Shown piece by piece: positions 17,247 to 26,029 of a DNA stretch of 64,000 bases; position 1 is the stretch's first letter; the number at the start of each line of letters is the position of its first letter. The DNA comes from Streptomyces sp. CB02923. GTDB lineage: Bacteria > Actinomycetota > Actinomycetes > Streptomycetales > Streptomycetaceae. The notes under the pieces were generated by a model, which worked only from the letters and a program-made list of their open reading frames with translations, made no database searches and had not been told where the DNA came from. A program made the position numbers and the translations under genes. Where the stretch lies: positions 22,816-86,815 of the forward strand of contig NZ_LWKZ01000007.1 in NCBI RefSeq assembly GCF_001905005.1, in the 5' to 3' direction.

Positions 17247-17273
17247 TCAGACGAAGTAGTACCAGGAAGCCAT
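17247..17273 (-). CDS. Putative leader peptide MASWYYFV
   Basis: An eight-codon frame, ATG to TGA, encoding M-A-S-W-Y-Y-F-V and located 123 bp before the ABC-F gene. TACAGT ends seven bases before the ATG, which would fit a leaderless transcript starting at the A of the ATG. The run of aromatic residues and the downstream hairpins suggest a stalling peptide controlling the ABC-F gene. No Shine-Dalgarno sequence of normal spacing is present. Confidence 0.45.
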   Translation of the reverse strand: MASWYYFV

Positions 17274-17505
17274 GTCTTCCACTGTAGCCCAGGAGCACTG
17301 CTCACGAAGGGGAATATCGGGCGTCGCGGCGCGCCCGCGCCGGGCCGTGCCCGCGTTTTCGTGAATGGGCCGCGTCCCGGCCGCGGTCCCAGCATTTGAG
17401 ACGCCGGAGCGTTACGTTGCGAGGACGCGGACGCCTGACGGACACTCCGACCGGGAACGCGTACGACCGTTTCCCGTACCTCTGAGAGAGTTCGGAATAC
17501 CCACC

Positions 17506-19011
17506 GTGAGTCTGCTGCGCAAAAAGCCTTTGGAGCGAGCCGTCAAGGAGGCTCGCGGAGAGGGCGAACAACAACTTCGCCGGGACCTTTCCGCGCTCGA
17601 TCTGACCATCCTCGGGGTCGGTGTCATTCTCGGCACCGGAATCTTCGTCCTCACCGGTACGGTCGCCCGGAACATGGCCGGGCCCGCCGTGGCGCTCTCC
17701 TTCGTCGTCGCCGCGGCGGTCTGCGCGTGCGCGGCGCTGTGCTACGCCGAATTCGCCTCCTCGGTCCCGGTCGCGGGCTCCGCGTACTCCTATTCGTACA
17801 CGGCGCTGGGCGAACTGCCCGCCTGGATCATCGGCTGGGCGCTGAGCCTGGAACTGACCCTGGCCACCGCGGTGGTGGCGGTCGGCTGGTCCGGCTATCT
17901 GCAGTCGATGCTGGAGAGCGTCGGCCTGCATCTTCCCGCCGTGCTGAGCGGCGGCGACGACGCGGTGGTGAATCTGCCCGCGGCGCTTCTCGTCCTCGTT
18001 CTGGGCGGGGTGCTCATCGTCGGCGGAAAGCTCTCCAAAGGCGTCACCAATGTGCTGGTCGGCATCAAGCTGGCCATTGTGCTGCTGGTGATCGTCGCGG
18101 GTCTGTTCTTCATCGACTCCGCCAATTACAGCCCCTTCGTGCCCGAGGCCCAGCACACCGCCAAGGTGTCCGGGCTCCAGGCCCCGCTGTTGCAGCTTTT
18201 GACGGGCATCACCCCGACGGCATTCGGCGTCGCCGGAATTCTGAGCGCCGCCGCCATGGTCTTCTTCGCCTACATCGGCTTCGACATGGTGGCGACCTCC
18301 GCCGAGGAGACCCGCCGTCCGCAGCGCGATCTGCCCATCGGCATCATCGCCTCGCTGGTCATCGTCACCGTGCTCTATGTGGCGGTGTGCCTGGTGGTCA
18401 CCGGTATGCAGCACTATTCACAACTGTCGGTGAAAGCCCCGCTGGCCGACGCGTTCACGGCCAAGGGCCATCCCTTCTTCGCCACCGTCATCAGCCTCGG
18501 CGCGGTGGTCGGCCTGGCCGCGGTGAGTCTGATCTGCTTCCGGTCGCAGAGCCGCGTGATCTTCGCGATGGCCCGGGACGGGCTCCTGCCGAAGGCGCTG
18601 TGCAAGGTGGACCCGCGGCACGGCACCCCGAAGGTCAACCTGGTGGTGCTCGCCCTGATCATGGCGGCGCTGGCGGCCTTCCTGAAGTTCGACCTGCTCG
18701 CCGAAATGGTGAACATCGGCACGCTGTTCGCCTTCGCCGCCGTCTCGGCCAGTGTGCTGATCATGCGGCGGACGGCCCCGGACCTGCCCCGCGCCTTCCG
18801 TACCCCGTGGGTGCCGTTCATCCCGCTGGTCTCGCTGCTGTGCTGCCTGTACCTGATGCTCAACCTCCAGCTGATCACCTGGGTCGGCTTCCTGGTCTGG
18901 CTCGCGGCCGGTCTCGCGCTGTACTTCGGCTACGGCCGGCGGCACAGCAAGCTCAGCGAACACACGCGGGACGCGGCGCGAGAGGCCGACGAGGCCGACG
19001 CCGCGGTGTAG
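17506..19011 (+). CDS. APC-family (cationic amino acid transporter-type) permease
   Basis: A 501-residue transporter with about 12 to 14 hydrophobic segments. The first helix has G-V-G-V-I-L-G-T-G-I-F-V-L-T-G, the backbone-binding glycine-rich site of APC transporters. F-A-Y-I-G-F-D-M-V-A-T-S-A-E-E-T-R-R-P-Q-R-D-L-P-I-G-I is the E-x-x-(R/N)-P-x-(R/K)-x-x-P-x-G-I loop of the CAT/YhdG subgroup, which imports Arg, Lys or other amino acids. The GTG at 17506 is chosen because homologues begin shortly before the L-S-A-L-D-L-T segment. The nearby ribosome site is weak. It stands alone, with a strong terminator 39 bp after the stop. Confidence 0.88.
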   Translation: MSLLRKKPLERAVKEARGEGEQQLRRDLSALDLTILGVGVILGTGIFVLTGTVARNMAGPAVALSFVVAAAVCACAALCYAEFASSVPVAGSAYSYSYTALGELPAWIIGWALSLELTLATAVVAVGWSGYLQSMLESVGLHLPAVLSGGDDAVVNLPAALLVLVLGGVLIVGGKLSKGVTNVLVGIKLAIVLLVIVAGLFFIDSANYSPFVPEAQHTAKVSGLQAPLLQLLTGITPTAFGVAGILSAAAMVFFAYIGFDMVATSAEETRRPQRDLPIGIIASLVIVTVLYVAVCLVVTGMQHYSQLSVKAPLADAFTAKGHPFFATVISLGAVVGLAAVSLICFRSQSRVIFAMARDGLLPKALCKVDPRHGTPKVNLVVLALIMAALAAFLKFDLLAEMVNIGTLFAFAAVSASVLIMRRTAPDLPRAFRTPWVPFIPLVSLLCCLYLMLNLQLITWVGFLVWLAAGLALYFGYGRRHSKLSEHTRDAAREADEADAAV

Positions 19012-19050
19012 CGGTTTCACGGTGCAGCGGCGCAGCGGTTCGCGTACGGC

Positions 19051-19086
19051 GTCCGGCGCACGCCCGGAGGAGGGCGTGCGCCGGAC
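19051..19086. terminator. Bidirectional terminator between permease and hydrolase
   Basis: GTCCGGCGCACGCCC (19051-19065) pairs perfectly over 15 bp with its complement at 19072-19086 around a 6-nt loop. It serves the two convergent genes. Confidence 0.85.
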
Positions 19087-19100
19087 GGCCCGCCGCACCG

Positions 19101-20090
19101 TCACTTCGCCGCGGGCAGCTCCGCCAGGAACTCCAGCAGCGCGGCGCTGACCTCGGCCGGCCGCTCCTGCTGCGTCCAGTGGCCACAGCCGGGCAGGGCC
19201 GGGGGCTGGCGCAGGTTCGGCATCGTCCGCTCCAGGGCGGGCAGCAGCTCGTCGATGCCGGGGAAGGCCCTGACCAGGTCACGGTCGCCCGCCAGGTACA
19301 GGGCGGGGACGTCGATGCCGCGGCCCTGGAACGGCGCGAGCAGTTCCCAGTTGCGGTCGATGTTGCGGTACCAGTTCAGGCCGCCGGTGAAGGCACGGGC
19401 GCCGTGCCGGGCGAACTCGTCCGCGAAGGTGTCGATGTCCTCCTGGGTCAGCCAGCCGGGCAGTTCCTCCGGGGCCTGCATCCCGTCCAGCAGCTTGGCG
19501 CCTTCCGGGATGACCCACGGGCGGGGCGGGTCGGTGAAGTCGCTGTCGCCGGAGCCGTTGGCCAGCATGGCGCGGAAGGTCGCGGCGGGGTCCTGGGCCA
19601 GCTCGGCGTCGGCGACGCCGGGTTCCTGGAAGTAGACCTGGTAGAAGCCGTCTCCGAGCACCTCACGCAGGCGGGCCAGCGGCGCCACGGGAGAGCGCGG
19701 CGCCGGCGGCACGCTCAGCCCGACGACGCCGCGCACCACGTCCGGGCGCAGCTGCGCCGTCGTCCAGGCCACCGGGGCACCCCAGTCGTGGCCGACGACG
19801 ACCGCCTGGTCCTCCCCCAGCGCGTGGATCAGGGCGATCACGTCGCCGGTCAGGTGCAGCATGGTGTACGAGGCGATGTCGGCCGGCTGGTCGCTGCGCG
19901 CGTAACCGCGCTGGTCCGGAGCCACGACCCGGTATCCGGCCGCGGCGAGCGGCGCGAACTGGTGGCGCCAGGAATACCAGCATTCCGGGAAGCCGTGCAG
20001 GAGCAGGACCAGTGGCCCCTGCCCCTGTTCGGCGATGTGCAGCCGGACGCCGTTCACCTCGACGGAGCTGTGCTCGACTGCGCTGGTCAC
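19101..20090 (-). CDS. Alpha/beta-fold epoxide hydrolase-like protein
   Basis: A 329-residue hydrolase. The oxyanion motif is H-G-F-P-E at 32-36, and the nucleophile elbow G-H-D-W-G-A has an aspartate (D102), as in epoxide hydrolases and haloalkane dehalogenases. A-G-D-R-D-L-V holds the acid residue and P-G-C-G-H-W-T-Q-Q-E-R-P holds the catalytic histidine. The H-G-x-P motif plus aspartate nucleophile and the cap with Y-R-N-I-D-R-N-W favour epoxide hydrolase. The GTG at 20090 has AGGAGG four bases upstream. No signal peptide is present. The substrate is unknown, and the gene seems monocistronic. Confidence 0.85.
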   Translation of the reverse strand: MTSAVEHSSVEVNGVRLHIAEQGQGPLVLLLHGFPECWYSWRHQFAPLAAAGYRVVAPDQRGYARSDQPADIASYTMLHLTGDVIALIHALGEDQAVVVGHDWGAPVAWTTAQLRPDVVRGVVGLSVPPAPRSPVAPLARLREVLGDGFYQVYFQEPGVADAELAQDPAATFRAMLANGSGDSDFTDPPRPWVIPEGAKLLDGMQAPEELPGWLTQEDIDTFADEFARHGARAFTGGLNWYRNIDRNWELLAPFQGRGIDVPALYLAGDRDLVRAFPGIDELLPALERTMPNLRQPPALPGCGHWTQQERPAEVSAALLEFLAELPAAK

Positions 20091-20244
20091 ATGTCCTCCT
20101 GCGGTCGTCTGCCGGGCGTGCCGTGCGGTGCGCGACCCCGTACCGCGGGGCCCGCACCTCGGGGCCCGCACCTGTCGCACCGCACGGTACGGCCAACGGC
20201 CGCACGGGGAAACGCCCTTGCCCGGCGATCCGTCGGCAAAACAC

Positions 20245-20350
20245 CCGGCGCTCCGCCGACGAGCCGCCGGGAGATCCGTTGACGAGCCGTCCGGCGCTCC
20301 GCCGACGAGCCGCCGGGAGATCCGTTGACGAGCCGTCCGGCGCTCCGCCG
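20245..20350. repeat. 46-bp tandem repeat, 2.3 copies
   Basis: Identical units span 20245-20290 and 20291-20336, with a partial third copy to 20350. They contain GAGCCGCCGGGAGATCCGTT and lie upstream of the hydrolase gene and downstream of a small leftward reading frame. Confidence 0.8.
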
Positions 20351-20379
20351 CCGGGCCGCGATGACGGGCGCGCCGACGG

Positions 20380-20565
20380 TCACCTGGACGGTGTGCCGGA
20401 CGGTGGACGCGTCAGTTCCGGTCCCGTGGCGGGCGCCCCGCCGTTGCCGCCGGTCACCGGCGCCCTGCTGCCGAGCGTCACCGTCACGCCCAGTGTCACC
20501 AGCACCACGGCAGCCGCGGCCCCCGCCACGCGCTGCGACCGCGTCCCCGTCATCGATCCGTTCAT
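20380..20565 (-). CDS. Possible small membrane-anchored or secreted protein
   Basis: Sixty-one residues with a basic start (T-G-T-R-S-Q-R), one hydrophobic segment (A-G-A-A-A-A-V-V-L-V-T-L-G-V-T-V-T-L-G) and a Gly/Pro-rich tail, which looks like a signal anchor. GGGGTGG is just before the ATG. It lies 76 bp downstream of a membrane protein gene on the same strand and could be its last operon member. No homologue recognised. Confidence 0.35.
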   Translation of the reverse strand: MNGSMTGTRSQRVAGAAAAVVLVTLGVTVTLGSRAPVTGGNGGAPATGPELTRPPSGTPSR

Positions 20566-20641
20566 ACCACCCCAGACCGGCGCGAGTGCACAATGGTTGC
20601 ACGCTGGACCAAAATCTGTCGGCCCGTCGGGGCACGGCCCC

Positions 20642-21634
20642 TCACTGCACGTCGGTCCCGTCCCGGGGCTGGGTGCCCGGCATGAGCTGGATCAGGATCG
20701 TGTCGTCGTCCTCGATGACGAAGGCGGGGTCGATCCGGGCGCGCCAGCCGACGGGCAGGACGTAGTAGCGGCGGTCGCGTTCCAGGATCAGCCGCAGCCC
20801 GGTGTAGCGGTAGCGGTAGTGCATGCCCGGGAGGGTTTCGGCCGCCAGGCCGGGGCCGGTCAGGCTGAGGCGTTCGGTGCTCAGGACGACGACGGCGGGG
20901 CGCCGTACGAGGTGGGCGGCGGCCGCGCGGGCGTCCTGGGTGCCGAGTCTGCCCGCCACCAGGGCGATGGCCCAGACGAGGAACAGCGCGGCCGCCGCGA
21001 CCGGGAAGCCCCGGCGCCACAGGCCGCGCGCCGGTCTGCCGGGGTTCGCCGCGTCGCTCTGGCCCAGGACGAGGCCGGTGGCCACCAGCAAGGGCGCCGC
21101 CCACCCGTACGGCTGGATGCGCTGCCACAGCAGCATCAGCACGACCCCGGCGGCCAGGAACAGCGCGTTCAGACGGGCGACGGCCCGGCCTGCCCGGCGC
21201 GCCGCGTAGGTGACGCGGGGCGGGACACGGAGCAGTACGAGGAGTTCCGGCAGGCGTGGCGTCACGGCCAGGAGGGCGAGGCCGACGAGGACGGGGAGGG
21301 TCACCAGGCGCAGGCTCCAGATGATCATCTGCGGGAAGCCGAAGCCGAGGATCGACGCGCGGACGTGGAAGTAGGCGAAGTAGGCGCTGCTGTGCATGAC
21401 GCCCGCGTAGAACATCAGGCCGCCGACGAGCGACCCGGCGCCGAGGACGGTGTTGAGGAACTCGAACCGCTGGCCGGGCTGCGACGGCGTGTCGGGGCCG
21501 CAGGCGCGCGGCGGCGGGACGGCCCGGCGGAGCTGCCTGCGGCGGGCGGCCCGGCGAAGCTGCCTGCGGCGCCGGGCACGGGCGCGGGCCACAGCGACGG
21601 CCGGATCGCCCGGAACGGCAGGCGGGGCGCCCAT
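20642..21634 (-). CDS. Multi-pass membrane protein of unknown function
   Basis: About 330 residues. An Arg-rich N-terminal stretch is followed by around five hydrophobic helices between residues 50 and 200, with motifs such as L-N-T-V-L-G-A-G-S-L-V-G-G-L-M-F-Y-A-G and F-P-Q-M-I-I-W-S-L-R-L. A C-terminal soluble part of about 110 residues holds R-Y-R-Y-T-G-L-R-L-I-L-E-R-D and a Y-Y-V-L-P-V-G-W strand. The ATG at 21634 is chosen because sequence further upstream belongs to the preceding lipoprotein gene, which ends 7 bp before. The pair is probably co-transcribed. No family was recognised. Confidence 0.65.
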   Translation of the reverse strand: MGAPPAVPGDPAVAVARARARRRRQLRRAARRRQLRRAVPPPRACGPDTPSQPGQRFEFLNTVLGAGSLVGGLMFYAGVMHSSAYFAYFHVRASILGFGFPQMIIWSLRLVTLPVLVGLALLAVTPRLPELLVLLRVPPRVTYAARRAGRAVARLNALFLAAGVVLMLLWQRIQPYGWAAPLLVATGLVLGQSDAANPGRPARGLWRRGFPVAAAALFLVWAIALVAGRLGTQDARAAAAHLVRRPAVVVLSTERLSLTGPGLAAETLPGMHYRYRYTGLRLILERDRRYYVLPVGWRARIDPAFVIEDDDTILIQLMPGTQPRDGTDVQ

Positions 21635-21641
21635 CGCCGGG

Positions 21642-22310
21642 TCAGGGCACGTCGGTGGCGGCCGGGCTGGGGCCGGGCCGACCGTTGTCCGTATCCGACC
21701 GCGCTGACCGCGGGGACTGCCCGGCCTCCCCGGTCTCCCCGGTCTCCCCGGTCTCCCCGGTCGGGCCGCCTCCCGCGTTCTGCCCGGACCGTCCGGACTG
21801 CCCGGTATCCGTCCACGAAGGGCTGGGCGAGGTGTCGTCCGCCGTCGGGGAGGGTTTCCTCGATCGGCACGAGATCTCCTGGCCCGAGGCATCGGTGCAC
21901 GAGGGCGCGGGCGACTGGTGGCCGTTGCTCGGCGTGTCGCCGACACCGGCCGTCTCCGGGTTGCCGGTGTCCGTGGGCGGCTGGGACACCGGATCGACCG
22001 GGTCGCCGCCCTGACGGTACGAGTCCGGGCCGCTCCCGGCGCCGCGCGAGCCGCCGTCGGTGCCGGGCCCGCCGGTGCCGGTCCTGCCGGCGCCCGGCCC
22101 GCCGGTGCCGGCTCCGCTCGCGCCCGGCCCGCCGGTGTCCGCCGCTCCGTGTCCGGACGCTGACGACGCGGCGCCACCGGACCCCGCGCCGGGCGGGACG
22201 CCGCCGGGAGCGGGCGGCCCGCCGGATTGCCCGCAGGCCGTGGTGGTGGCGAGGAGCGCCAAGATCACCGAGGCGGTGACACGACCGGCTTTCGCTGCTG
22301 CGGACCTCAT
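21642..22310 (-). CDS. Putative Gly/Pro/Thr-rich lipoprotein
   Basis: About 222 residues. The N-terminus has basic residues, the hydrophobic run V-T-A-S-V-I-L-A-L-L-A and then T-T-T-A-C-G-Q, a plausible although weak lipobox with Cys at about residue 26. The mature part is low complexity, rich in G, T, S, P and D, with a G-E-T repeat (G-E-T-G-E-T-G-E-T-G) near the end. It also has C-T-D-A-S-G-Q-E-I-S-C-R, a possible disulfide pair. It would be anchored outside the membrane with a flexible stalk. It is followed after 7 bp by a membrane protein gene, so the two may function together. Confidence 0.55.
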   Translation of the reverse strand: MRSAAAKAGRVTASVILALLATTTACGQSGGPPAPGGVPPGAGSGGAASSASGHGAADTGGPGASGAGTGGPGAGRTGTGGPGTDGGSRGAGSGPDSYRQGGDPVDPVSQPPTDTGNPETAGVGDTPSNGHQSPAPSCTDASGQEISCRSRKPSPTADDTSPSPSWTDTGQSGRSGQNAGGGPTGETGETGETGEAGQSPRSARSDTDNGRPGPSPAATDVP

Positions 22311-22445
22311 CCCGGACCCCCGTCCCCCGCGAGCCGCTGCTGTGAGGCTAGCAGCGGCCCGGCGGCCGGTCACCGGGCTGCGGAGGGCGCGTTGCGCAGG
22401 CACGCGCGCCCCCTGGAGACCTGCTACGCGCCCCCCGGAGACCGG

Positions 22446-23513
22446 CTAGTCGAGGTAGTCGCGCAGCAACTGGGACCGTGACGGGTGGCGGAGCTTCGAC
22501 ATGGTCTTGTTCTCGATCTGGCGGATCCGCTCGCGGGTGACGCCGTAGACCTTGCCGATCTCGTCGAGCGTCTTGGGCTGCCCGTCCGTGAGGCCGTAGC
22601 GCATGGAGACGACGCCCGCCTCGCGGTCGGCCAGGGTCTCCAGGATGGAGCGCAGCTGCTGCTGGAGGAAGGAGAAGCCGACGGCCTCGGCCGGGACGAC
22701 GGCCTCGGTGTCCTCGATCAGGTCACCGAACTCGCTGTCGCCCTCCTCGCCCAACGGCGTGTGCAGGGATATCGGTTCACGGCCGTATTTCTGTACCTCG
22801 ATGACCTTTTCCGGGGCCATGTCGAGTTCCTTGGCCAGTTCTTCCGGGGTGGGTTCGCGGCCGGTGTCCTGGAGCAGCTGGCGCTGAATCCGCGCCACCT
22901 TGTTGATGATCTCGACCATGTGGACGGGAATGCGGATCGTACGGGCCTGGTCGGCCATCGCCCGGGTGATGGCCTGCCGAATCCACCAGGTCGCGTACGT
23001 GGAGAATTTGAATCCCTTGACGTAGTCGAACTTCTCGACCGCGCGGATCAGGCCCAGGTTGCCCTCCTGGATGAGGTCCAGGAAGAGCATCCCGCGCCCC
23101 GTGTAGCGCTTGGCGAGCGAGACGACGAGCCGGAGGTTGGCCTCGACCAGGTGCTCCTTGGCGCGTCCGCCGTCCATCACCAGGATCTCCAGCTCGCGCC
23201 GGAGCGTCCCGGCGGGCTCGCCGGTGTCCAGCTTTTCCTGGGCGAACAGGCCGGCCTCGACGCGTTTGGCCAGCTCCACCTCCTGTTCGGCGTTGAGCAG
23301 GGGGACCTTGCCGATCAGCTTCAGGTAGTCCTTGACCGGGTCGGCGGAGGCTCCGGCACCGGCGACCTGCTGCGCCGGAGCGTCCCCCTCGTCACCGTGG
23401 GACAGGGTGAATCCGCCGGCCGCCTCGATCGCCGTACCGTCGGACGGTACGGCTAGCGGGGCCGGGGATTCGGCTGTTTCCTGCGGTCGCATGACGGGCG
23501 AGGTGAGTGACAC
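22446..23513 (-). CDS. Hrd-type (RpoD/SigA-like group 1/2) RNA polymerase sigma factor
   Basis: A 355-residue sigma factor. Region 1.2 is [26 protein letters not shown]. The region 2 core is [13 protein letters not shown] with [12 protein letters not shown] for -10 recognition, then region 3. Region 4.2 is [20 protein letters not shown]. It lacks the long acidic N-terminus of the housekeeping HrdB and matches the size of the dispensable HrdA/HrdC/HrdD paralogues. GTG at 23513 is preferred because GAGAGG is six bases upstream; an ATG at 23540 would add nine residues. Which Hrd paralogue it is cannot be told. Confidence 0.9.
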   Translation of the reverse strand: MSLTSPVMRPQETAESPAPLAVPSDGTAIEAAGGFTLSHGDEGDAPAQQVAGAGASADPVKDYLKLIGKVPLLNAEQEVELAKRVEAGLFAQEKLDTGEPAGTLRRELEILVMDGGRAKEHLVEANLRLVVSLAKRYTGRGMLFLDLIQEGNLGLIRAVEKFDYVKGFKFSTYATWWIRQAITRAMADQARTIRIPVHMVEIINKVARIQRQLLQDTGREPTPEELAKELDMAPEKVIEVQKYGREPISLHTPLGEEGDSEFGDLIEDTEAVVPAEAVGFSFLQQQLRSILETLADREAGVVSMRYGLTDGQPKTLDEIGKVYGVTRERIRQIENKTMSKLRHPSRSQLLRDYLD

Positions 23514-23604
23514 GAGGAACCTCTCGATACACATAGGCATGGTGCACGGCGAGCACCTCTTTATTCATCGCGCTCTTACCGGTGGTTTGTTACACCACAA
23601 TTCC

Positions 23605-23620
23605 CGTGATCTGAATCACG
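23605..23620. promoter_or_regulatory. Palindrome between acylase and sigma genes
   Basis: CGTGAT-CTGA-ATCACG is a perfect 6-bp inverted repeat two bases beyond the acylase stop. It could be a short terminator. The GTGA-N6-TCAC layout also resembles Crp-family operators. It lies about 92 bp upstream of the sigma factor start. Confidence 0.35.
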
Positions 23621-23621
23621 C

Positions 23622-25976
23622 TTATGCGGCGGCGGTCGTGCCGGGCCCGTCCGGCGGCCTCAGCATGATCACGTGGGTGGTGTGCCGCTCGACCGCGGCG
23701 CGGCTGTACAGGAGCGGGAAGGCGCGGCCCGCGGCCCAGTCCGCGAAGAGGTCGTGGTGGTGCGGGCTGTCCGGGTCGCCGGACTGGCCGGGCGCGTTCA
23801 TGGCCACCGAGGCGTCCCAGTCGCCGACGTCGACCACCAGCCGGAAGGTCGCCCCGTTGGTCTGCCGGAAGTCCGGGCCGTACGTGGTGGCGTCGACCGT
23901 GTCGCCGCTGCCGCCGCGCGGCGCGGGCCCGATCCGGGTCCAGTGCGGAGCCCGTTCCCCCAGCCACGTGGCGAGCGGGTGCCGTGGTTCCGCCTGGTGC
24001 AGTGCTCCCCAGGTCCATCGGTCGCGGTCGGGTCCCAGCAGCCGGCCGAGTTCGGCGAGCGCGCCGGGCAGGGAGTCGAGGACGGCCGTACGCAGGGTGC
24101 CGTCCGGGTCGGGGCCGAGCCGGTCGCCCGGGGTGAGCAGCAGGCCGAGGTCCACCCGGGAGTCGTTGGTGGCGGCCTCGGCCACGGGCAGGACGCGGGC
24201 CAGCGCGGCGGCCCGCCGGTCCGGGGGCAGCAGCCGGGCCAGCGCGCGTCGCAGTACGGCCGGACGCAGGTGCCGCCGGTACCAGACCTCGAAGAGCGCG
24301 GCGGGTACGGAGTCGGGTGCCAGCTCGGCGTCCCAGGCGCCGAGCTGCTTCAGCGCCCATGCCACCCCCGGGTCGTCGCTGGTGATCCCGGTCAGCAGCG
24401 GCTGGATGCGGCGGGCGGTCGGGCTGGTGTGGTCGGTCTGGAGGCGTACGCAGTCCGCGACGGTCCAGCCGGTGCGGGCGGCCAGCTCCCCGGCGATCCG
24501 GTCGTGCCGGGCGGGCGCCGACCAGTCGTAGGTCACGGTCCGGTCGGCGTTCGGGTAGCCGGGCGGGAGGTTCATCTGGTTGGCCGTGGCGAACCAGCCC
24601 TGGGCGGGGTCGCGTACGGACGGCAGGGATGCGACGGGGTGGAAGCCCGCCCACTCGTAGCGGCCGTCGCCGGGCACCGGCAGGGTGCCGTCCCAGTTCG
24701 GGCGGTCGGGGACCCGGCCGGCGGGCTGCCAGCCGATGGTCCCGTCGGGCGCGGCGTACACCTGGTTCTCACCGGGCGCGCCCCACCGGCTCATGGCGGT
24801 GACGAAGGCGTCCGGTCCTTCCGCCGTCATGTACCCGGTACTGCCCAGGTACGGGGCCATGCCGGGGCCGAGCCAGGCCGCCCGTACCGCGAACGCCGTG
24901 CCGCGCTCCGGGTCGTCGTGGATCACCGGGCCGTGCCGGGTGAACCACAGGTCGACGGTGGCCGGCTGCCCGGCGTCGCGCACCGGGACGGTCTCGGTCA
25001 CGTGGCGCATGGCCTCCCAGCGTCCGTCGTACCGGTACTCCCGCGGGTCGGCCGGGTTGGTGCGGTAGACGTACAGGTCCTCCTGGTCGACGGGGAAGAT
25101 CGTCAGCCCGAAGGCGATCCGGCCGTTGTGCCCGATGGAGATGCCGGGCAGCGCGGGCTCCCCGGCGCCGAGGGCGTCGATGCCGGGAGCCGACAGGTGG
25201 GCGAGGTAGCGCAGCGCGGGCAGGGTGACGGCGCGGTGCGGGTCGTTGGCGAGCAGTGGGCGGCCGGTGGCGGTACGGGACGATGCGATCACCCAGTTGT
25301 TGCTGCCGTCCGGCCCCCGGGACGGCCAGCCGTCCTCCCAGGGCGGGGTGGTGGCCAGCTGGTAGACGCGGAGCACGTCGTCCGGGATGAGGGACAGGTC
25401 GAGGCCCTCCGGTACGCGCAGGTCGTGCGCGGGCTCCCGTACCCGGCGCAGGTCCTCGACGGCGGGGCCGTGGTCGCGCAGGGTCAGCGCGCGGGCGACC
25501 TCCTGTTCCAGGTTGTAGAAGAGACCGTGGCTGCGGATGCGGGCGACGTCGGCGGGTTCCCAGTAGGCGGGCTGGTGGCCGAGCAGCGCGAACTCGGGTG
25601 GCAGGTGTTCGGGATGGGCCCGGCAGAGCGCGACGTACGCGTTGACGCCGCTGACGAAAGCGGTGGCGATGCGCTGCGTACCGGGCCCGTAGGCGGCCCA
25701 TTCGGCGGCCATGTCGCCGCGGTACAGGAAGAGCCGGGCCGCCCGGTCGTGTTCGAGGCAGCTCTCGCCGAACACCTCGGAGAGCAGGCCGAGCCCGCGG
25801 CGGCGCCACAGGTCGATCTGGAAGAGCCGGTCCCGGGCGGCGTTGAAGCCCTGGGCGAGGAAGAGGTCGTCCTGGGAGGCGGCGTACAGGTGGGGCACGC
25901 CCCAGCGGTCGACGCGGATCTCCACGGGGGCGGCCAGGTCGGGGACGTCGAAGGTGGTGGTGGGGGGTGTGGGCAT
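23622..25976 (-). CDS. Penicillin acylase-family N-terminal-nucleophile amidase
   Basis: A 784-residue proenzyme of the penicillin/cephalosporin/AHL acylase family, which cleaves amide bonds between an acyl chain and an amine. Residues 20-33 (R-V-D-R-W-G-V-P-H-L-Y-A) open the alpha subunit, which holds G-F-N-A-A-R-D-R-L-F-Q-I-D. The beta subunit would start at S225 in D-G-S-N-N-W-V, the serine that is both autoprocessing site and nucleophile. H-N-G-R-I-A-F-G-L-T and the late N-Q-M-N-L-P-P (oxyanion Asn) are also kept. No signal peptide is seen, unlike secreted acylases, so it may act in the cytoplasm. It is the last gene of a leftward operon with SDR, ALDH and M20 deacylase genes. Confidence 0.88.
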   Translation of the reverse strand: MPTPPTTTFDVPDLAAPVEIRVDRWGVPHLYAASQDDLFLAQGFNAARDRLFQIDLWRRRGLGLLSEVFGESCLEHDRAARLFLYRGDMAAEWAAYGPGTQRIATAFVSGVNAYVALCRAHPEHLPPEFALLGHQPAYWEPADVARIRSHGLFYNLEQEVARALTLRDHGPAVEDLRRVREPAHDLRVPEGLDLSLIPDDVLRVYQLATTPPWEDGWPSRGPDGSNNWVIASSRTATGRPLLANDPHRAVTLPALRYLAHLSAPGIDALGAGEPALPGISIGHNGRIAFGLTIFPVDQEDLYVYRTNPADPREYRYDGRWEAMRHVTETVPVRDAGQPATVDLWFTRHGPVIHDDPERGTAFAVRAAWLGPGMAPYLGSTGYMTAEGPDAFVTAMSRWGAPGENQVYAAPDGTIGWQPAGRVPDRPNWDGTLPVPGDGRYEWAGFHPVASLPSVRDPAQGWFATANQMNLPPGYPNADRTVTYDWSAPARHDRIAGELAARTGWTVADCVRLQTDHTSPTARRIQPLLTGITSDDPGVAWALKQLGAWDAELAPDSVPAALFEVWYRRHLRPAVLRRALARLLPPDRRAAALARVLPVAEAATNDSRVDLGLLLTPGDRLGPDPDGTLRTAVLDSLPGALAELGRLLGPDRDRWTWGALHQAEPRHPLATWLGERAPHWTRIGPAPRGGSGDTVDATTYGPDFRQTNGATFRLVVDVGDWDASVAMNAPGQSGDPDSPHHHDLFADWAAGRAFPLLYSRAAVERHTTHVIMLRPPDGPGTTAAA

Positions 25977-26029
25977 CTGGCTCCGTTTTCCCGGCCCGGC
26001 GGTCCGTGTGCCGGACCGCCGGGCGCTGT

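Noticed and set aside
17247..17273. Reading the short W-Y-Y-F peptide as a tryptophan-type amino-acid attenuator
   Set aside because: The downstream gene is an ABC-F ATPase, not an aromatic biosynthesis gene, so drug-dependent stalling is the better hypothesis.
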